Below, piece by piece: positions 33,430 to 41,175 of a stretch of 64,000 bases of DNA. Source of the stretch: DASSUW01 sp963844205 (GTDB lineage: Bacteria; Actinomycetota; Thermoleophilia; Solirubrobacterales; Solirubrobacteraceae); contig CAWJNK010000014.1 of the NCBI GenBank assembly GCA_963844205.1, forward strand, positions 248,001 to 312,000. The letters run 5' to 3'. The translations under genes and the position numbers were made by a program. Positions within the stretch are counted from its first letter, which is position 1, and each line of letters starts with the position of its first letter. The notes under the pieces were generated by a model, which was given only the letters and a program-made list of their open reading frames with translations, had not been told where the DNA came from and searched no databases.

Positions 33430-33814
33430 CATCGGCGTCCGCGCGCTCGAGCAGCATGAACTCGTCGACGTTTGCCAGCCGTAACGGGCCGCGCACGGCC
33501 GTGGGCACCAGGGACCGAGCCGGGTCGCGCAGGACCTCGGGTCCGACGAGGGAAACGCGCCGGCCGCGGGTCTCGATGTCGGCGCCGCCGGCTGCCAGGA
33601 CATTGCGCACCCACTGACTGTCCGCGCCGTACACCAGGGCGATCACGTAGCCGTCCCCGTGCCGGTAGAGGTTGACCGGCGTGCGGTACGTGCGCCCGGA
33701 GCGGCGCCCGACATGCGAGACGACCGCGAACCCGGGCAGGTATCGAGCGAGCGGCCCGAGGACGCGGTTCGTGACGACTCGGTTGAACTTGGCCAGGCGT
33801 CTTGGCAGCGGCAT
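33410..33814 (-). CDS. deazaflavin (F420)-dependent nitroreductase-family protein
   Basis: A 134-residue protein of the Ddn family of small split-barrel F420-binding oxidoreductases. Diagnostic blocks are FAVVSHVGRRSGRTYRTPVN, YVIALVYGADSQWVRNVLAA and IETRGRRVSLVGPEVL. The GRRSGRxxxTP motif is the F420 phosphate-binding region. Family members reduce nitro compounds, quinones or enones in the cytoplasm or at the membrane. Its presence implies that the host makes cofactor F420, in line with an actinobacterium. It is divergent from the FAD oxidoreductase gene at 33874. Confidence 0.88.
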   Translation of the reverse strand: MPLPRRLAKFNRVVTNRVLGPLARYLPGFAVVSHVGRRSGRTYRTPVNLYRHGDGYVIALVYGADSQWVRNVLAAGGADIETRGRRVSLVGPEVLRDPARSLVPTAVRGPLRLANVDEFMLLERADADVSSRAR

Positions 33815-33858
33815 CGGGTTCCCCGACCCTTGACGCTGACGTTACAGCGACGGTCAGG

Positions 33859-33864
33859 TAGCGT
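33859..33864 (+). promoter_or_regulatory. -10-like hexamer of the TrxR-like fusion gene
   Basis: TAGCGT, 9 nt before the ATG at 33874, no ribosome site; same hexamer as at 11823 and 13360. Confidence 0.4.
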
Positions 33865-33873
33865 CGGCCGGAC

Positions 33874-35583
33874 ATGGTGACGAACGAGGAGATCGGGCGG
33901 GTCACGCTCTTCGCGGACCTCGGCGCGCCCGAGGCCGAGCAACTCTCGCGGGCGGCGGCGGACATCAGCCTCGCGCCGGGCGAGTATGCGGCGCACGAGG
34001 GCGACGACCGCGCGCTGTTCGCCGTGCTCGAGGGCCGGATCGAGGCGGTCAAGCTGACGGATGGCATCGAGCGTGTCGTCGGGCAGCGTCACGCCGGCGA
34101 CGTCTTCGGTGAGGTGCCGATCGTGCTCGGCACCGTCTTCCCAGTCGGCTTTCGCGCCGCGGAGGCGACGCGCCTCATACGCCTCGAGCCGCACGACTAC
34201 CACGCCGTCGCGGCGATGGTGCCCGAGATCCCGAAGGAGGTCGGCCGGCTCGCGGCCTTCCGGATGAGCGGCGCCCGCGGGCTCCAGGGCCTTGCGGCCG
34301 ACCCGCTGCCGCCGCGCGCGCTCGTGGTCGGGCATCGCTGGGATGCATCCTGCACCGAACTCCGCCGGTTCCTCGGCCGCAACCAGGTTACGTTCAGGTG
34401 GATCGCGCCCGACGCGTCGGATGCCGAAGAACGCTGGGGCGGAGCATTGCCGTTCGACGAGGACCTGCCGACGATACGGATCATCGACGGCAAGACCGTC
34501 GTGCGGCCGCACCATCGCCGGGTGGCCGAGCTCCTCGGCCTCGGCACCGAGGCCGAAGCGGCGGAGTACGACACAGTGATCGTCGGCGCCGGCCCGGCGG
34601 GCCTTGCAGCCGCCGTGTACGGCGCCTCGGAGGGCCTGCGCACGATCGTGGTCGAGCGGGAGGCGCCCGGCGGCCAGGCCGGAACCTCCTCCCGGATCGA
34701 GAACTACCTCGGGTTCCCGTCGGGCGTGTCGGGCGACGAGCTCGCAAGCCGCGCGTTGCAGCAGGCCCGCAGGCTCGGCGCAGAGATCCTCGTCACGCGA
34801 TCGATCACGCGGATCGACGCCTCGACCCGTCAGGTCCACCTCGACGGCGGTGACGTGATCCGTGCGCGCACGATCATCCTGGCGTGCGGCGTCGCGTGGC
34901 GGCGGGTGTCGGTCGACGGGTTCGACCGGCTCGCCGGCAAGGGCATCTCGTACGGTGCGGCTCGCAGCGAGGCGTCGAGCACGCACGGGCTTGACGTGCA
35001 CATCATCGGCGCCGGGAACTCGGCCGGGCAAGCGGCGCTGTTCTTCTCCACGCATGCGCGGAGCGTGACGCTGCTGTGCCGCGGCGACGGTCTCGAGCGC
35101 AGCATGTCGCGCTATCTGATCGACCAGCTCGCGGCGCGGCAGAACATCGGGATGATGTTCGGGACCGAGGTGACGGCCGTGCACGGCGACCAGTCGCTGC
35201 AGGCCATTGACGTCCGCAACTCCGGGACGGGCGAGACGACCCGGCTCGACTCCGGCGGGGTGTACGTCTTCATCGGCGCGGATGCCCAGACGTCATGGCT
35301 TCCACCGGACATCGCGCTCGACGCTCGCGGCTACGTGCTGACCGGCTCGGACATGCGCGCGGCGGGGCGCTGGACGCTCGACCGCGACCCGTACCTCCTC
35401 GAGACGAGCGTGCCCGGAATCTTCGCGTGCGGCGACGTGCGCTGCGGGCCGGTGAAGCGCGTCGCCGCCGCCGTCGGCGAGGGCAGCATGGCCATCGCCT
35501 TCGTGCACCAGTACCTCAGGGACGCCCGCGCCGCGGAGGCGGTAATCGAGGCAGCCCGAGCCGTCGCCGGCCCAGCAACCTGA
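33874..35583 (+). CDS. cyclic-nucleotide-domain / thioredoxin-fold / TrxR-like FAD oxidoreductase
   Basis: A 569-residue three-part protein. Residues 1-130 are a cyclic-nucleotide-binding-type domain (FAVLEGRIEAVK, GDVFGEVPIVLG). Residues about 150-225 resemble a thioredoxin/glutaredoxin fold (ALVVGHRWDASCTELRRFLG, DLPTIRIIDG) but lack a CxxC pair. Residues 233-560 are a thioredoxin-reductase-like flavoprotein with FAD motif GAGPAG at 238-243, GGQAGTSSRIENYLGFP, NAD motif IIGAGNSAGQAA and GIFACGDVR. The redox CxxC normally in the NAD domain is replaced by YGAARSEA near residue 360, so it cannot be a classical thioredoxin reductase. It probably passes NAD(P)H electrons to another acceptor under ligand control. 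Confidence 0.88.
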   Translation: MVTNEEIGRVTLFADLGAPEAEQLSRAAADISLAPGEYAAHEGDDRALFAVLEGRIEAVKLTDGIERVVGQRHAGDVFGEVPIVLGTVFPVGFRAAEATRLIRLEPHDYHAVAAMVPEIPKEVGRLAAFRMSGARGLQGLAADPLPPRALVVGHRWDASCTELRRFLGRNQVTFRWIAPDASDAEERWGGALPFDEDLPTIRIIDGKTVVRPHHRRVAELLGLGTEAEAAEYDTVIVGAGPAGLAAAVYGASEGLRTIVVEREAPGGQAGTSSRIENYLGFPSGVSGDELASRALQQARRLGAEILVTRSITRIDASTRQVHLDGGDVIRARTIILACGVAWRRVSVDGFDRLAGKGISYGAARSEASSTHGLDVHIIGAGNSAGQAALFFSTHARSVTLLCRGDGLERSMSRYLIDQLAARQNIGMMFGTEVTAVHGDQSLQAIDVRNSGTGETTRLDSGGVYVFIGADAQTSWLPPDIALDARGYVLTGSDMRAAGRWTLDRDPYLLETSVPGIFACGDVRCGPVKRVAAAVGEGSMAIAFVHQYLRDARAAEAVIEAARAVAGPAT

Positions 35584-35670
35584 TCCACGCGACCCGGGCG
35601 TCTGGCGTCGACGCGTTCTCAACTCCGGGGCCGGTTAGGCTCGTCGTGTTGGCGAGCGCGAGGAGACGGC

Positions 35671-36261
35671 ATGTCCGAGACCGAGGCTTCTAGCGTTGCG
35701 GCGGGCACTGGACCGCCGGCTGGGACGACGAGCGAGGCGATGCCGTCGATCGACTGGATCCGTGATTTCACGCCGCAGTGGTTGGAGGCGTGGAACTCGC
35801 ATGAGGTCGACCGACTGCTGGCGCTCATGACCGAGGACATCGAGTATCGCGATGACAGCTGGCCCAAGGTCATGCGCGGACACGCCGACGTACGTGAGTT
35901 CCTCGAGGCTACGTGGCGGGCGACGCCGGATATGACGTTCGAGCTGCTGAGTGGCCCCTACGTGCTCCCGGGTGAGCCGCGCGCGGCCTTCTATTGGCGG
36001 GGTTGGGGCACGCACAGCGGCATGTTGGAGCCGCCCGGATTCGCACCCACGGGCCGGCGTTGGGAGCTCGACGGCGTCGATCTTCACGAGTATCGCGACG
36101 GTCGCGTCTGCAGGTTGCGGATCGTGTTCGACATGATGAGCGCCTCGCGCCAGCTCGGTCTGGTGCCCGCGGCCGGTGGGCGCGCCGAGCGCGCGCTGGC
36201 GTTGGCGCAGCGCTCGGCTTCGCGCGTGCAGCAGGCAATCCGGCAGCGACGCGGCGGCTGA
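35671..36261 (+). CDS. SnoaL-like polyketide cyclase-family protein
   Basis: A 196-residue protein with an NTF2/SnoaL-like fold at about residues 25-150 (WLEAWNSHEVDRLLALMTED, VMRGHADVREFLEATWRATP, GVDLHEYRDGRVCRLRIVFD). The ATG has the ribosome site GAGGAGA. Such proteins are ester cyclases, dehydratases or steroid-isomerase relatives; the catalytic residues are not conserved enough to name a reaction. The extra C-terminal 40 residues are Arg/Ala-rich and helical. It probably follows its own promoter (TAGGCT at about 35636). Confidence 0.8.
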   Translation: MSETEASSVAAGTGPPAGTTSEAMPSIDWIRDFTPQWLEAWNSHEVDRLLALMTEDIEYRDDSWPKVMRGHADVREFLEATWRATPDMTFELLSGPYVLPGEPRAAFYWRGWGTHSGMLEPPGFAPTGRRWELDGVDLHEYRDGRVCRLRIVFDMMSASRQLGLVPAAGGRAERALALAQRSASRVQQAIRQRRGG

Positions 36262-36495
36262 CGGCCGCCACCGGGACCCGACTTGCGCGCCGACGACCCT
36301 GCGAAAAGTGTGAGGGTTTCCGTGATTTCGCCGGGGTTGGCGAGGCCGTACTGTCGCCACACGAGGCTGACGCAAAGCCGATTCGCCGCATTCGCGCCGC
36401 AACCCGCCTAGGTCTGCCGCGGCGCGCCGACCCCACCACGGTCGATGGCGACCGGCGGCGAACACCGCAACCCCGAACCCGAGACGAGCAATCCG

Positions 36496-38130
36496 ATGCG
36501 TTACACCCTCAGGCGCCTCGCCCGCCGCCACACCACCGCCGGAGCCACGTCCATGCGATGGACCGTCCCTGTCCTCGCCGTGGCGGCGCTCGCCCTCTCC
36601 GAGGGCGCAGCGCTGGGAGCGGCAGGCGACCTCGATCCCACGTTCGGCACCGGCGGCCGCCAGGTGTTCGTCGGCGTCGCCGAGTCGGCACTCCAGACGC
36701 TCGTGCAGCCCGACGGAAAGATCGTCCTGGTCATGGACAGTGGCAGCGGCAACTTCAAGGTTCGCCGCCTGAACGCAAACGGCACGCCGGACCAGAGCTT
36801 CAGCGACGACGGCGCCGTCACCATCGACTTCGGCGGCAAGGAGGAGGATCCGTTCGCGACGCTTCAGCCCGACGGCAAGCTCCTCATCGCGGGCCGCACC
36901 AGCTTCCATCCGACCGTCGGCACCGCGACCGTCGTCGCGCGGCTCGACGGGGCCGGCGAGCTCGATCCGCTGTTCGCGCCGGGCGGCGCGGATGGTGACG
37001 GCAAGACGATCGTGCCGGAGAGCTTCTACCAGGGCTTCGGGGGAATCGCGCTGCGGCCCGCGGGCCGGATCGCGCTCGGCGGCACCGACTACGAAGGCGA
37101 GGACGGCGTGGCGGTCCGCCTGCTGCGGCCCGACGGCTCGCCCGACGACCTCATCTTCGAGAAGGCGAGCTTCGAGGGCACCGAGACCGGCAAGGTCGCC
37201 GCCACGACGGCGGACGGCAAGGTCGTCATGGCGGGGACGAACTACGGCTCCGGCCCGAACTCCACGGCCGTGATCGCCCGCTGGGGCGCCAACGGCAAGC
37301 TCGACGCCACGTTCGCGGGCACGGGCAAGACGACGGTCCCGGCGATCGAGCAGCCCGAGTCCGTGCTTGCGCTGCCCGACGGCCGCCTGGTCGTCGTCGG
37401 GAGCGCGCCCGGTGAGGACAGCGGGACGGTCATCGCGCGGCTGAGGGAGAACGGCAGCCTCGACTCCTCCTACGGCGACGGCGGCGTAGCGCGTGCCGAC
37501 TTCATCGCCGCAGACGGACCGGTGGGCGCCGGGCTGCAGGCGGACGGCAAGCTCGTCGTGGCCGCCACGGCACAGAACGAGTATCTGTTCGGCGCGGCGC
37601 GCTTCACGCCGGAGGGCCGGCTCGACCCGACCTACGGCACCGGCGGGATCGCGACGCCGCTCGCGGGCGAGACCGCCGGCGCGCAGTCGGCGGCACTGAT
37701 GCCTGACGGCCGGCTGGTGCTTGCCGGCATCACGGTCATCGCACCGATCTACCGCGCCACCGTTCTGCGCCTGCTGGGCGATCCGCCGCCGGTCGTCGGC
37801 GGCGGTGGTACCGGCGGCGGTCCCGCGCCGGACACGCAGGCGCCCCTGCTGAGCGCGCTCAAGGTCACCGGGAAGGTGGCCGGCCGGCGCCCGCGGATCG
37901 CGTTCAGGCTGTCGGAGCCGGCGCGCTTGCGGCTGGTCATCAAGCGCCGCGGCCGGCGGGCGCAGCGTTCCGCGCTCGACGCCGTCGCCGGCACCAACCG
38001 CGTCCGCGCGCCGCGCCGGCTCGCACGCGGTCGCTACCGCCTCAGCGTGGTCGCCACCGACGCCGCGGGCAACGCGAGCGCCCCGGCCCGCCTGCGCTTC
38101 ACCGTCGCCGCCCCCGCGGCACGCCGTTAG
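36496..38130 (+). CDS. secreted delta-60 repeat beta-propeller protein
   Basis: A 544-residue exported protein starting MRYTLRRLARRH, with a signal segment ending near residue 40 (LSEGAALGAAGD). About residues 40-420 are seven delta-60-type repeats, each with the LDPTFGTGG...LQPDGKIVLxG pattern, which build a propeller-like surface protein. A Gly/Pro linker (VVGGGGTGGGPAPDTQ) leads to a C-terminal Arg-rich beta domain ending APARLRFTVAA, like tails on other secreted proteins here. Binding partner unknown. ATG 36445 (longer) and 36553 (shorter) are alternative starts; no ribosome site decides. The 234 nt upstream (36262-36495) contains no supported gene. Confidence 0.82.
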   Translation: MRYTLRRLARRHTTAGATSMRWTVPVLAVAALALSEGAALGAAGDLDPTFGTGGRQVFVGVAESALQTLVQPDGKIVLVMDSGSGNFKVRRLNANGTPDQSFSDDGAVTIDFGGKEEDPFATLQPDGKLLIAGRTSFHPTVGTATVVARLDGAGELDPLFAPGGADGDGKTIVPESFYQGFGGIALRPAGRIALGGTDYEGEDGVAVRLLRPDGSPDDLIFEKASFEGTETGKVAATTADGKVVMAGTNYGSGPNSTAVIARWGANGKLDATFAGTGKTTVPAIEQPESVLALPDGRLVVVGSAPGEDSGTVIARLRENGSLDSSYGDGGVARADFIAADGPVGAGLQADGKLVVAATAQNEYLFGAARFTPEGRLDPTYGTGGIATPLAGETAGAQSAALMPDGRLVLAGITVIAPIYRATVLRLLGDPPPVVGGGGTGGGPAPDTQAPLLSALKVTGKVAGRRPRIAFRLSEPARLRLVIKRRGRRAQRSALDAVAGTNRVRAPRRLARGRYRLSVVATDAAGNASAPARLRFTVAAPAARR

Positions 38131-38158
38131 CTCACTCCCCCAACCCAAGGAACACACA

Positions 38159-38566
38159 ATGATCAAGCGAATCACCCCTGCGATCGTCGCTGCCCTCGCC
38201 ATCGGCCTCGCCGCCTGTGGATCGAGCTCGGATGGCGGCGACGCAAGCATCGAGCCCGAGACCGCGAAGACGCGCGTCGAGCAGGCCACGAAGGTCAAGC
38301 TCGCCACGACGCCGATCCCCGAGGAGGCACGCGACCAGGGCCTGCGTGCGGCCTACACCAACGCGGCCACCGTGCCGCAAGACAAGCAGGTCGTCGGACT
38401 GTTCGTGATGAAGGACGACGGCGTCGCCGACAAGGTCTCCGACATGGTGCGGTCGACCGCGCCGAAGTCCGCGAAGCTGATCGTCCACGACGAGGTCATG
38501 GTGGTCTACGCCGCCACCGGCAAGGACCGCGGCCCCGCGCTGGAGAAGGCGGTCCAGGGCCTGTAG
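38159..38566 (+). CDS. small predicted lipoprotein
   Basis: A 135-residue lipoprotein: signal peptide with lipobox AIGLAACGSS, Cys20 as the acylated residue. The rest is a polar alpha/beta domain with a Ser/Gly linker after the Cys. No family recognised. It starts 28 nt after the delta-60 protein with an AAGGAA site and may be co-transcribed with it. It is convergent with another lipoprotein gene whose end lies 7 nt away. Confidence 0.75.
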   Translation: MIKRITPAIVAALAIGLAACGSSSDGGDASIEPETAKTRVEQATKVKLATTPIPEEARDQGLRAAYTNAATVPQDKQVVGLFVMKDDGVADKVSDMVRSTAPKSAKLIVHDEVMVVYAATGKDRGPALEKAVQGL

Positions 38567-38573
38567 CCGGGGT

Positions 38574-39038
38574 TCAGAGGCTCTTCTCCTGAAGGCGGTC
38601 CATCTGCGCGCGCAACTCCAGCACGAGCGGTCTGATCGGCCCGCGCAGATGCCCGTCGACCGCGGTGCCCACGTGGCCATGGCTGCGAATCACATAGCGG
38701 AAGCCGCTGCGTCGCGGCTCGAGGTTCGAGGCGTCGACGTGGGTGAGGTCGATCGCGTCGAGCGCTCGCCGGATCCGCGCCAGGCGAGCTGGCGCAAGGC
38801 GGTCGCTGATGACGCGGATGCCCTGCTGCGTATGCAGAAGGTTGCGATACCGCACCTCGCCGTCGGCATAGATCGTCATGTCCTCCGGGATGCCCGTCTC
38901 CTCGAAGTTGCGCCACACGGAGAGCAGCTGCGCCTCGCGAGGCGGCTGTACCTCCGACTGGGAGGGCGACGTCCCGCCACAGGCAGCCACACAGGCGACC
39001 GCAACGAGCACGGCGGGCAGCGCGAGATGGCGGCTCAT
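38574..39038 (-). CDS. predicted lipoprotein of unknown function
   Basis: A 154-residue lipoprotein with lipobox CVAACGGTS (Cys about 20). The mature part has a two-strand motif DMTIYADGEVRYRNLL and a helix LAPARLARIRRALDAIDL, reminiscent of small actinobacterial surface lipoproteins. No catalytic motif is visible. Its promoter side faces the MFS gene on the same strand, with a 70-nt gap and a TAGGTT hexamer about 15 nt ahead of the ATG. Confidence 0.72.
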   Translation of the reverse strand: MSRHLALPAVLVAVACVAACGGTSPSQSEVQPPREAQLLSVWRNFEETGIPEDMTIYADGEVRYRNLLHTQQGIRVISDRLAPARLARIRRALDAIDLTHVDASNLEPRRSGFRYVIRSHGHVGTAVDGHLRGPIRPLVLELRAQMDRLQEKSL

Positions 39039-39108
39039 GGTCCTCAGCGCCCCAACCTAACAGCGGGTCCGCCCGCCCTTTCGCGTCCGTCCGGGGCCCG
39101 AACTCGTT

Positions 39109-40893
39109 CTAGGCTGTCTCGGCGCTGACGGGCATGTGCAGCTGCGGCGCGTCGTGGGCGACCGTGCGTGGCGCACCGGCGCGCAGCAGGATGTGAGAGA
39201 GCAGCGCCGCGCCGAGCAGGATCGCCCCGCAGCCCGCGAGAGCCGGTCGCACTCCGAAGAGCGTCCCGAGCGCACCGCCGCACAGCGCACCGAACAGGAA
39301 CGCGCCGTCGAGGATGGCGTCGGAAGCGGCGAACACTCGGCCCCTCAGACCGTCGGGCGTGGTTTCCTGCAGGAGCGTTTCGTGGGCAATCGTGCCGACG
39401 GCGTTGGCGGCGCCGCCGGCGACCCAGAGAAGCAGCACGCCGGCGAGGACGGCGAGTTGGGATGCAGCGAGGATGACGCAGCCCACGATGCCGATGGCCA
39501 CCGTGATGAGCACCTGTCGGGGCCAGCGCCGGGCAGCGGCGGGCGTGAGGGCGGCGCCGATGATCATGCCGAGCCCCCATGCCGCGCCCACAAGACCGAG
39601 CGCCTCCGGTCGCTCGGCCAGTGTGCGGAGGACGAACACCGGCTCGAGGGGCGCCTTGACGGCGGCGGCGAGCATCACGAGGCCGAGCACGAGAAGCAGC
39701 GAGCGGGTGACCGGCGACGCAGCGATGTGGTGCAGCCCCTCCCGCAGGTCCTGGAGGGGCGATGTGGGCTCGCCGCGAGCGGCCTGACGAGGCACTCGGG
39801 CAAGAACGATCAGGCCGGCCGAGAGCAGGAACGAGGCGGCGTTGAGCGCGAAACCCGGTCTCGCGCCCAGCTGGGCGACGATGACGCCGCCGATGAGCGG
39901 TCCCGCGGTCACGGCGAAGGTGAAGGTGCTGCTGAGGACGCTGTTCGCCGCGACCAGCTGAGGTGCGGGAAGCATGTTGGGCAGCGATGCCTGCAGGCTC
40001 GGAGCAAACAGCGCGCCGAAGCCACCTAGACAGGCTGCGACCGCGCACAGATGGGCCATCGCGGGCGGTCCGTTAGCGAGAACCAGCGAAGCGACGGCCA
40101 CCGCCCGTATGAGGTCCGCGCCGATCATGAGCGTGCGGCGCGAGCGGCGATCGACGAGCGGTCCGCCGAGGACGCCGACGAGTGCGGCGGGGCCCAGCTG
40201 CAGCGTGAGGAGCAGGGCGATCGATCGTGCGCCGCCCCCCGCCTGGGTCACGACGGTGATCGCAGTGACCGTGTAGATCCAGTCCCCCAGTGCGGAGACG
40301 GCCTGCGCGAGCCACACGCGTGCGAACGTCGGGTTCCGTCGAAGGCCGGCGAGGTCGCCGCTGCTGCGAGGTACCAGGCGGGAGTCGCAGGCGCGGTGAA
40401 GCAGCACCACAGCCCCGAGGACGAGCAGGACGTCGCCGGCGCTGAAGACGTTGCTGAGGGGCCAGGAGGCCGGTACGGCGAAGATGTCGCCGAGGAAGGC
40501 GAGACGCGGGTCCGCCAGCGGCGCGGAGTTGGCGAAGCCGTCACCCAGGCGCAGTCCCGCGGTCTCGAGCGCGGACGCGCTGGCCGGCATGACGCCGCCG
40601 TTCGCCGCGATCGCGGCGAAGTTCATGAGACCGCCGCACGCGATGAGCCAGAGGAACGGGACGTGCCGGTTCGCCCGTACGAAGATCGCGGCGAGCACGT
40701 ACGTGAAGACGTGAGCCGACTCGTGGAGGACACCGTCGCCGCCCGGGGCGATCGAGATGATCAGCACCTGCAAGCCGAGCGCGAGCCCGAGCAGCCAGGG
40801 ATGCCGGAAGCGCAGATCCGCGAGCGCGGTCAGCCGGCCACCCGCGAGGGGCACGGAGACGATCGCGACGAGGAGGGCGGCGAGGACAACCAT
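39109..40893 (-). CDS. DUF5317-MFS fusion transporter
   Basis: A 594-residue membrane protein. Residues 1-170 are a DUF5317-like membrane domain (MVVLAALLVAIVSVPLAGGR, CGGLMNFAAIAANGGVMPAS, ending LVLGAVVLLHRAC). Residues about 185-575 are a 12-helix major facilitator of the enterobactin-exporter/macrolide-efflux (MFS_3) type, beginning RNPTFARVWLAQAVSALGDW with the RRSRRTLMIGADLIRA loop between helices 2 and 3. Both parts are in one uninterrupted frame. The start ATG has GGGAGGTAGCG just upstream. The substrate is unknown; export of a drug or siderophore is the family norm. Confidence 0.88.
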   Translation of the reverse strand: MVVLAALLVAIVSVPLAGGRLTALADLRFRHPWLLGLALGLQVLIISIAPGGDGVLHESAHVFTYVLAAIFVRANRHVPFLWLIACGGLMNFAAIAANGGVMPASASALETAGLRLGDGFANSAPLADPRLAFLGDIFAVPASWPLSNVFSAGDVLLVLGAVVLLHRACDSRLVPRSSGDLAGLRRNPTFARVWLAQAVSALGDWIYTVTAITVVTQAGGGARSIALLLTLQLGPAALVGVLGGPLVDRRSRRTLMIGADLIRAVAVASLVLANGPPAMAHLCAVAACLGGFGALFAPSLQASLPNMLPAPQLVAANSVLSSTFTFAVTAGPLIGGVIVAQLGARPGFALNAASFLLSAGLIVLARVPRQAARGEPTSPLQDLREGLHHIAASPVTRSLLLVLGLVMLAAAVKAPLEPVFVLRTLAERPEALGLVGAAWGLGMIIGAALTPAAARRWPRQVLITVAIGIVGCVILAASQLAVLAGVLLLWVAGGAANAVGTIAHETLLQETTPDGLRGRVFAASDAILDGAFLFGALCGGALGTLFGVRPALAGCGAILLGAALLSHILLRAGAPRTVAHDAPQLHMPVSAETA

Positions 40894-41005
40894 CGCTACC
40901 TCCCTTTCGGCCTTTCGTCCGCTCGGACTTGAGTGTGAGCGCGCTCCGGCCGATCAGACCGTTACCGGGGCACTGGGTCCCGCGAATGCCAACAAGGAGG
41001 TGACG

Positions 41006-41095
41006 ATGAAGGCTCGCTACTACCGGATTTTCGGTTCGCTGACGGTCCTGACCATGCTCTCGGCGATCCTCGCCGCCCCCAAGAAGTGGGGATAA
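41006..41095 (+). CDS. 29-residue membrane/secreted peptide
   Basis: A short gene encoding MKARYYRIFGSLTVL... and ending AAPKKWG. Its basic N-terminus, 14-residue hydrophobic core (about 9-23) and A-x-A-type site look like a minimal signal peptide or single membrane segment with a short charged tail. A perfect AAGGAGG ribosome site lies 5 nt before the ATG, and a perfect 18-bp hairpin terminator begins 16 nt after the stop. It therefore appears to be an independent unit placed between the divergent MFS gene and a GGDEF-EAL gene. Function unknown; a signalling peptide or small membrane-protein regulator is conceivable. Confidence 0.65.
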   Translation: MKARYYRIFGSLTVLTMLSAILAAPKKWG

Positions 41096-41110
41096 GACCG
41101 AACTGAGCGC

Positions 41111-41148
41111 ACGCTCGCGTCCCGGCCGCGCGGCCGGGACGCGAGCGT
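41111..41148 (+). terminator. 18-bp perfect hairpin terminator after the small peptide gene
   Basis: Arms 41111-41128 and 41131-41148 are exact inverted repeats separated by CG. A short TTC follows. It separates the peptide gene from the GGDEF-EAL gene. Confidence 0.75.
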
Positions 41149-41175
41149 TCGCCGGTCGCCGGCGCTCCTGAAACC

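Noticed and set aside
36084..36362. 92-codon minus-strand frame including QYGLANPGEITETLTLFAG.
   Set aside because: It mostly overlaps the SnoaL-like gene and runs only briefly into the gap; no start signal or homologue that I can name.
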